Shown here piece after piece: positions 59,551 through 64,000 of a DNA stretch of 64,000 bases; position 1 is the stretch's first letter; every line of letters starts with the position of its first letter. The stretch is from Pseudomonas sp. MYb327 (GTDB taxonomy: Bacteria > Pseudomonadota > Gammaproteobacteria > Pseudomonadales > Pseudomonadaceae). Below the pieces are notes generated by a model. The model searched no databases and was not told where the DNA came from. It saw only the letters and a program-made list of their open reading frames with translations. The stretch is from contig NZ_CP159258.1 in NCBI RefSeq assembly GCF_040438925.1, forward strand, positions 1,998,001 through 2,062,000, given 5' to 3'. Position numbers and translations under genes: made by a program.

Positions 59551-60477
59551 GTGGACATGCGTCAATTACGTTATTTTCTCGCTGTGGCGGAAGAGGGCCA
59601 TTTCGGTCGAGCCGCTCAACGTTTGCACATCGTTCAGTCCGCGCTCAGCATGCAGATCAAGGCTTTTGAAGAGGAACTGGGTGGTCAGCTCTTCCTGCGA
59701 ACAAGCCGTCGAGTGGAGCTCACAGAGGCCGGGGTGCAGCTGCAAATCGAGGCGCAGCGCATACTTGATCAGGCTGCGCATGCCCAGCGCCTGGTGCAAC
59801 GTACGCTGCGTGGCGAGATGGGCACGGTGCGTATCGGTTTTGCCGGCAATGCCGTATTCAGTGGTCGGCTGATGGCAGATGTACGGGCATTTCGTCGCGC
59901 TTATCCCGATGCGGAAGTCATTCTGCGAGAACTGGCGCCGCACCTGCAGGTTGAAGCCATCCAGAACGGACAACTCGATTTGGGGTACGCACCCAGCCAT
60001 GGGCAACAAGCTCTGGACGATGCCTTGTTGTTCGAACGAATCGGCACCTGGCCCTTGGTCGTCGCAATGCCACAAGATCATCCCCTAGCCAACCAGAACC
60101 CCCTGTGTGTGCCGATGCTCCGCGCCGAATCACTGATTGTTTACGCTGCACATGGCGCGGACGAACATATGCTCGCTGCGCTGCGCAAAGCGTTGGGCAG
60201 CGAGCCCAAGGTTCAGCGCACCACCAGCACCTTGAGCGTACTGGCGCTGGTGGCCTCCGGCATGGGCGTAGCGCTGGTGCCGACCCCGCTGATGCAAGTC
60301 TCGATTCCCGGCCTGATTTATCGCACCTTTGATGACGTTGAACCCCAAGCCGATCTATTGCTGATCAGCCGCGTCAACGAAACCAGTGGCGCGGTACAAG
60401 CGTTCCTCAAGGTTGCACATCAAGAAGACGCGGCCTCCACGGCGCTGTGTGCTTCAGTGGGCGAACGCCCGACTTAA
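59551..60477 (+). CDS. LysR-family regulator (CatR/BenM-like)
   Basis: 308 residues from a GTG start at 59551, chosen because GAGGAG (59538-59543) is seven bases away; the ATG at 59557 would be 13 away. The opening MRQLRYFLAVAEEGHFGRAA, then QSALSMQIKAFEEELGGQLF and TSRRVELTEAG, is the N-terminus of LysR proteins close to CatR/BenM/CbnR regulators of aromatic pathways. It is divergent from a SnoaL/hydrolase pair. Its stop overlaps the convergent ABC ATPase gene by four bases. Confidence 0.9.
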   Translation: MDMRQLRYFLAVAEEGHFGRAAQRLHIVQSALSMQIKAFEEELGGQLFLRTSRRVELTEAGVQLQIEAQRILDQAAHAQRLVQRTLRGEMGTVRIGFAGNAVFSGRLMADVRAFRRAYPDAEVILRELAPHLQVEAIQNGQLDLGYAPSHGQQALDDALLFERIGTWPLVVAMPQDHPLANQNPLCVPMLRAESLIVYAAHGADEHMLAALRKALGSEPKVQRTTSTLSVLALVASGMGVALVPTPLMQVSIPGLIYRTFDDVEPQADLLLISRVNETSGAVQAFLKVAHQEDAASTALCASVGERPT

Positions 60478-61247
60478 TCGTGCCAGCACCGATACCAGCC
60501 GTTTTTTTCGCTGATGTGCAGTGGAGTCTGGTAGAGGTCCGAAAGGTGTGCGCTGGTCAATAGTTCGGATTTGGCACCGTCGGCCACTATCTGGCCTTGC
60601 TTGATCAATACCACGCGCTCGATTTCCGGAATGATCTCGTCGACGTGGTGGGTGGTGATGAGCAACGACCGGCCTTCACTGCAGAAACTGCGCAGCAGCG
60701 TCAGCATGGCCAGGCTGGCACCCATGTCGAGCCCATTGGCCGGCTCATCGAAAATCAGCGCCTCGGGATGATGCACCAGCGCTCGGGCCAGCAACAGGCG
60801 TCTTTTCTGGCCGGTGGAAAGGCGCTGGAACATGCAGGATTCATCCTGCGAAATTCCCAGGCTGGCCATCATGGCGCGTGCCTGCTCGAGCTGGAGCTCG
60901 GTCGGTTGCAGGTGATCGTGGTGGCCGATGGCGCCAAAAAAGCCGGAAACCACAACGTACAATGCGCTGGTATAAGGCGTGTAATCCTCTTGCAGGTCCT
61001 GTGACACGAAGCCGATCCTGTTCCTCAGCTGCCATAGATTAAGGCTCTCGCTGCCGAACAGCTTCAGATAACTGCCTTCCTGAGCCACCGGGTAAAGTTC
61101 CCTGTTGATCAGCTTGAGCAGGGTGCTTTTACCCGCGCCGTTAGGGCCGAGAATGGCAACGCGCTCCTGCGGCCCGATCTTCAATGACAGCTGGTCGAGC
61201 ACTCGTGTCTGTTGCTGATACGCGGTGACTTTATGGAATTCGATCAT
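60474..61247 (-). CDS. ABC transporter ATP-binding protein (orphan)
   Basis: 257 residues. Walker A GPNGAGKST near residue 34, signature LSTGQKRRLLLARAL near 142 (LSxGQ form), Walker B ALIFDEP near 163 and the H-loop TTHHVDE near 199 are all complete. It resembles the YlmA/ModF-like single-domain ATPases. No permease or binding protein is nearby, so the transport partner, if any, is elsewhere. It does not look linked to the catabolic genes and may mark the return to core genome. Confidence 0.9.
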   Translation of the reverse strand: MIEFHKVTAYQQQTRVLDQLSLKIGPQERVAILGPNGAGKSTLLKLINRELYPVAQEGSYLKLFGSESLNLWQLRNRIGFVSQDLQEDYTPYTSALYVVVSGFFGAIGHHDHLQPTELQLEQARAMMASLGISQDESCMFQRLSTGQKRRLLLARALVHHPEALIFDEPANGLDMGASLAMLTLLRSFCSEGRSLLITTHHVDEIIPEIERVVLIKQGQIVADGAKSELLTSAHLSDLYQTPLHISEKNGWYRCWHD

Positions 61248-61277
61248 TTGAAAAACCTTGCAGGAAGAAAGCCCGGG

Positions 61278-62903
61278 CTAGATGCGAAACCTGTCGATGT
61301 GCCCACGCAGTCCGGTGGCCAACAGCGATAGTTCTTCGCTGGTCAAGTGTATCTGTGCAGCGCCCGCCGAGGTTTGTACGGACAGATCACGAATGCTGAT
61401 CAAACTCCGGTCGATCTCTCGGGAAGCTTGAGCCTGTTGTTCTGAAGCACTGGCGATGACCACGTTCATTTGACTGATGGTCTCCACCGCAACGGTGACC
61501 TCTTGCAAGGCAGTATCTGCTTGCTGGGCGATACTGAGGGTCGAGTGGACACGTTCAGTGCTCTCCTGCATGGAGGAAAGCGTGTGTGCCGCCACGCTAC
61601 GCAAGGAACTGACCATGTGTTCGATTTCCTCCGTTGATTGCTGCGTCCGGAACGCTAACGCCCGGACTTCTTCGGCGACGACGGCGAACCCGCGACCCGC
61701 TTCCCCGGCACGGGCGGCCTCAATGGCTGCGTTGAGCGCCAACAGGTTGGTCTGTTCGGCAATCGACCGTATCACTTCCAGCACACGGTTGATGCCGGAC
61801 ACGCTGCGGGCAAGCGCTTCGACACGATCGGCGGTAATCGAAATGCCCTCTGCCAATACCGATAGCGATTCAAGGGTTTCCATGACCCGGGCTTTTCCGG
61901 TTTGCGCTGCTGTGTCCGTGGTGCGTGACGCCAGCGCTGTCGCCGATGCGTTTCTCGCCACTTCATCGACGGCAGCGGTCATTTCATTCACGGCGGTGGC
62001 GGCTTGTTCGATTTCCTTGTTCTGCTCCTCAAGCCCGCTGTTGGCGGTCGCGATCACGCCATGAAACTGCTGCGAAGAATGCGCCAGCCGGGTGGAAGAA
62101 TCCGTAATGCGCAGTACTGTGTCGTGAAGGTGAGCCTGCATGGTCCCAAGCGCCTGAAGCAGCATCGCCGGTTCGTCTTTCCCAGTGTCATTGATGGTGG
62201 ATGTCAGATCACCGCGGGCAATGTTCTGTGCGACGTTGAGCGCATCGAGCAGGGGCTGGTTGATGCTGCGGGTGTAGAGCGTCGCCAGTACTATCGTCAA
62301 CAGGGCAGCCAGGGCCATTGCCGTGATGACCCCCACCACGACGCGCTCACGCGTTTGTTGCTCGAACCCGGCGCTTTGTTGATAGCGCTGCAGGTAAAAG
62401 TCCTGCAATTGACCCGAGCGCGCTCCCAGTTCCATGGCAAATTTATCGATAGGGCCATTGAGAATGTCCGTGGCTTCCTGGCGTTGACCATCGGCTGCAA
62501 GCCGTATGACCTCAAGCTGGTCATGGCGGAACGCATTTGAGGCGTCCAGGTATCGCTGGAAAATCTCCCGCTCCGCCGGCTGCCGCAAATGCGCTGCAAA
62601 CGTCTCTTGTTGCTGGCGCACACTGTCGAGTACCTGCATCAGTGCGCTCTGATTAGCCGCCAGGGCCGCTGGGTCACGCAGCACGACCATGCGAAACGTC
62701 ATTATTCCGGCTCGATCCTCTGTTTTGTTCAGCGCCGCGAGCCGGATGAGACTCGGCACCCAGACTTCCCTGATCGCGTCGGACTCCACGCTCAATTGCC
62801 TGACCATACTCAATGAGAACAGGCCCAGAAGCAGGACAACCAATCCAAACAAGCCAAATCCGAAAACCGAGCGCGGGGCCAACTTCATTTTTCTGAAAAA
62901 CAA
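61278..62903 (-). CDS. Methyl-accepting chemotaxis protein
   Basis: 541 residues from a TTG at 62903, chosen because AGGA lies eight bases upstream and the resulting N-terminus ([17 protein letters not shown]) and length are typical of Pseudomonas receptors; a later ATG at 62888 and a GTG at 62939 are alternatives. Membrane helix 1 is at about 11-33, a four-helix-bundle-sized periplasmic domain of about 150 residues follows, helix 2 is near 190-212, then HAMP and the signalling domain with [20 protein letters not shown], cited by its start [16 protein letters not shown]. Ligand unknown. Confidence 0.9.
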   Translation of the reverse strand: MFFRKMKLAPRSVFGFGLFGLVVLLLGLFSLSMVRQLSVESDAIREVWVPSLIRLAALNKTEDRAGIMTFRMVVLRDPAALAANQSALMQVLDSVRQQQETFAAHLRQPAEREIFQRYLDASNAFRHDQLEVIRLAADGQRQEATDILNGPIDKFAMELGARSGQLQDFYLQRYQQSAGFEQQTRERVVVGVITAMALAALLTIVLATLYTRSINQPLLDALNVAQNIARGDLTSTINDTGKDEPAMLLQALGTMQAHLHDTVLRITDSSTRLAHSSQQFHGVIATANSGLEEQNKEIEQAATAVNEMTAAVDEVARNASATALASRTTDTAAQTGKARVMETLESLSVLAEGISITADRVEALARSVSGINRVLEVIRSIAEQTNLLALNAAIEAARAGEAGRGFAVVAEEVRALAFRTQQSTEEIEHMVSSLRSVAAHTLSSMQESTERVHSTLSIAQQADTALQEVTVAVETISQMNVVIASASEQQAQASREIDRSLISIRDLSVQTSAGAAQIHLTSEELSLLATGLRGHIDRFRI

Positions 62904-62982
62904 TGGATTTTTCCTCAAAGAAGGGATCCAGACAGTCACCCCGAAAGAGCAGGCGTACTGTCATATCAAACATCAAACGAAC

Positions 62983-63007
62983 CGGCGCCAGCTTGTGGCC
63001 GGCGCCG
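62983..63007. terminator. Hairpin between MFS and chemoreceptor genes
   Basis: CGGCGCC (62983-62989) and GGCGCCG (63001-63007) pair with an 11-base loop, followed on the plus strand by TTATTT and with weaker T content on the minus strand. Possibly the end of the MFS transcript. Confidence 0.45.
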
Positions 63008-63163
63008 TTATTTCAATGAAACGCTTGAGGGATAGTTCAGTGCCGGGCGGTCGTGGCACCTGGCACCGGCATGCGCACCTTGCTCATGACGGGGCGTGTC
63101 GTTATTGCTCATCAAAACGCCCATTCCGACTTCCTGTCGCTCCCCGAGTGAGGAGTGAATGCT

Positions 63164-64000
63164 TTACACGCTGTCGATGCCCTCGGCGGCCGGCGCAGAA
63201 ACCCTGGCCGGGGCGGTTTCGCGTAAGCATGTCGCGACCAGCAATCCGACCAACACCGCGCCGAGTGCCAGGTACATGGTGTTTTCGATACCGTGGTGCT
63301 GGGCGATGAAACCGGCGATCGCAGGTGCTACGCCGCCACCGAAAAGCTCGCCGATGCCGACCACCAGACCGGTAGCGGTCGAGGTCAGTGCCGCCGGAAC
63401 CGATTCGCTGGTGAGCGGCCCGACCGTCATGCAGATCATGCTGAAGTTGAAAAAAATCGTCAGGAACAGCAACGCGAACAATTTCATCGGTTCCGCGCCC
63501 GTACCCATAAGCAACCAGAGGAACACGCCGGTGGCGACGAACGAAATCAGCACCACCGGTTTGCGTCCGATTCGATCGGACACGGCTGGCATGATCAGTT
63601 GCCCGAGAAAACCACCCAGGCCGATGGCTGACATCACGAAGCCCATCTGCTGCACTTCAAGGTGCAAATAGTCCATCAGGTAGTTGGGCATCATCACGCT
63701 AATGACAAACAGGCAGGTCAGCATGCAAAACATCCCGACGATGTTCAGCCATACGTTGCGATAGCGCAGGGCATCCAGCCAGCCGGTGTGCTTGGCGTCT
63801 GAGCGGGATTCGGTTTTGGGCGGTGTCGCGACGCGGGTTTCCCGCAAGTGCCGGTACATCGCCAGGGCCAGCAGGAAGCCCGGCAACGACACGATCACGA
63901 ACACCCAGCGCCACGACGGCACCACCAGCAACAGTTGTGTGGCGAGAATCGGCGCGAGTCCAAGGCCCAGGATCGGGAAGAAGGCCTGCTGGATGCCGAT
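63164..64000 (-). CDS. MFS transporter, 5' part beyond window edge
   Basis: The minus-strand frame is open from the right edge to the stop at 63164; 278 residues are visible. It contains VPSWRWVFVIVSLPGFLLAL near the visible start, a central charged loop (TRVATPPKTESRSDAKHT) and the second half with SDRIGRKPVVL, the motif of the second MFS repeat. The sequence style matches organic-acid/aromatic carriers of the MFS, but the missing N-terminal third prevents firmer assignment. It ends about 260 bases before the chemoreceptor start and is read in the same direction. Confidence 0.85.
   Translation of the reverse strand: MGIQQAFFPILGLGLAPILATQLLLVVPSWRWVFVIVSLPGFLLALAMYRHLRETRVATPPKTESRSDAKHTGWLDALRYRNVWLNIVGMFCMLTCLFVISVMMPNYLMDYLHLEVQQMGFVMSAIGLGGFLGQLIMPAVSDRIGRKPVVLISFVATGVFLWLLMGTGAEPMKLFALLFLTIFFNFSMICMTVGPLTSESVPAALTSTATGLVVGIGELFGGGVAPAIAGFIAQHHGIENTMYLALGAVLVGLLVATCLRETAPARVSAPAAEGIDSV

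Overview
The window looks like a 64 kb chromosomal stretch of a Pseudomonas (GC-rich gammaproteobacterium), probably an accessory catabolic island. Evidence for Pseudomonas: two REP-type paired extragenic palindromes with the typical GTAGGAGCGA ends, many A-rich AANAANAA elements at translation starts (the Hfq/Crc 'CA motif' of pseudomonads), and the family mix of LysR, TetR and MarR regulators, DUF1302/DUF1329 proteins, AAHS and other MFS carriers and chemoreceptors. I see no rRNA, tRNA, CRISPR array or insertion sequence.

Layout. 1-5.7 kb: an MFS carrier (cut by the left edge), an OprB-like porin, an NmrA-type oxidoreductase and a chemoreceptor. 5.8-11.7 kb: a complete pyruvate dehydrogenase complex (aceE, aceF and an E3 with its own lipoyl domain). 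11.7-15.9 kb: a CoA module (mesaconyl-CoA-type hydratase, acyl-CoA dehydrogenase, CaiB/BaiF CoA-transferase, CitE-like lyase). 16.1-22.8 kb: an aromatic-ring module (HpaB-type flavin monooxygenase, CMD-family protein, homoprotocatechuate-2,3-dioxygenase-like enzyme, flavin reductase fused to a MarR domain, FAH-family hydrolase, beta-class GST, LysR). 23.3-31.5 kb: DUF1302, DUF1329, YCF48-like, an RND/MMPL transporter and an AAHS aromatic-acid carrier. 31.5-35.4 kb: small VOC, SnoaL and dimeric-barrel proteins, an SMP-30 lactonase and an SDR. 35.6-48.5 kb: a coupled LysR pair, three CocE/NonD hydrolases, two sister TetR regulators sharing an operator, a MarR, a quinone-oxidoreductase-like protein and a third TetR. 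48.6-57.8 kb: a second catabolic operon (acyl-CoA-dehydrogenase-type monooxygenase, flavin reductase, a second aceE-aceF pair, a one-module VOC dioxygenase, an FAH hydrolase, a SphA-like outer-membrane protein, SnoaL). 57.9-64 kb: alpha/beta hydrolase, SnoaL, LysR, an orphan ABC ATPase, a second chemoreceptor and an MFS carrier cut by the right edge.

Working model (inference). One or more hydrophobic phenolic compounds are sensed, taken up or handled at the envelope, trimmed by hydrolases, hydroxylated by two-component flavin monooxygenases, ring-opened by VOC extradiol dioxygenases and split by FAH-type hydrolases into a 2-oxo acid plus a carboxylic acid. In region 1 the carboxylic acid could go through CoA transfer, dehydrogenation, hydration and CitE-type cleavage to acetyl-CoA plus pyruvate. 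Both branches would therefore deliver pyruvate (or a related 2-oxo acid), which would explain why PDH genes sit inside both operons. The substrate cannot be fixed from sequence alone.

The most noteworthy points are the two PDH sets built into parallel ring-cleavage operons, a window-wide set of AANAANAA elements at starts, a shared TetR operator (TCAACACGTGTTGA), CocE hydrolases with an N-terminal module otherwise seen in surface proteins, and an extradiol dioxygenase in which the catalytic His appears to be Gln.
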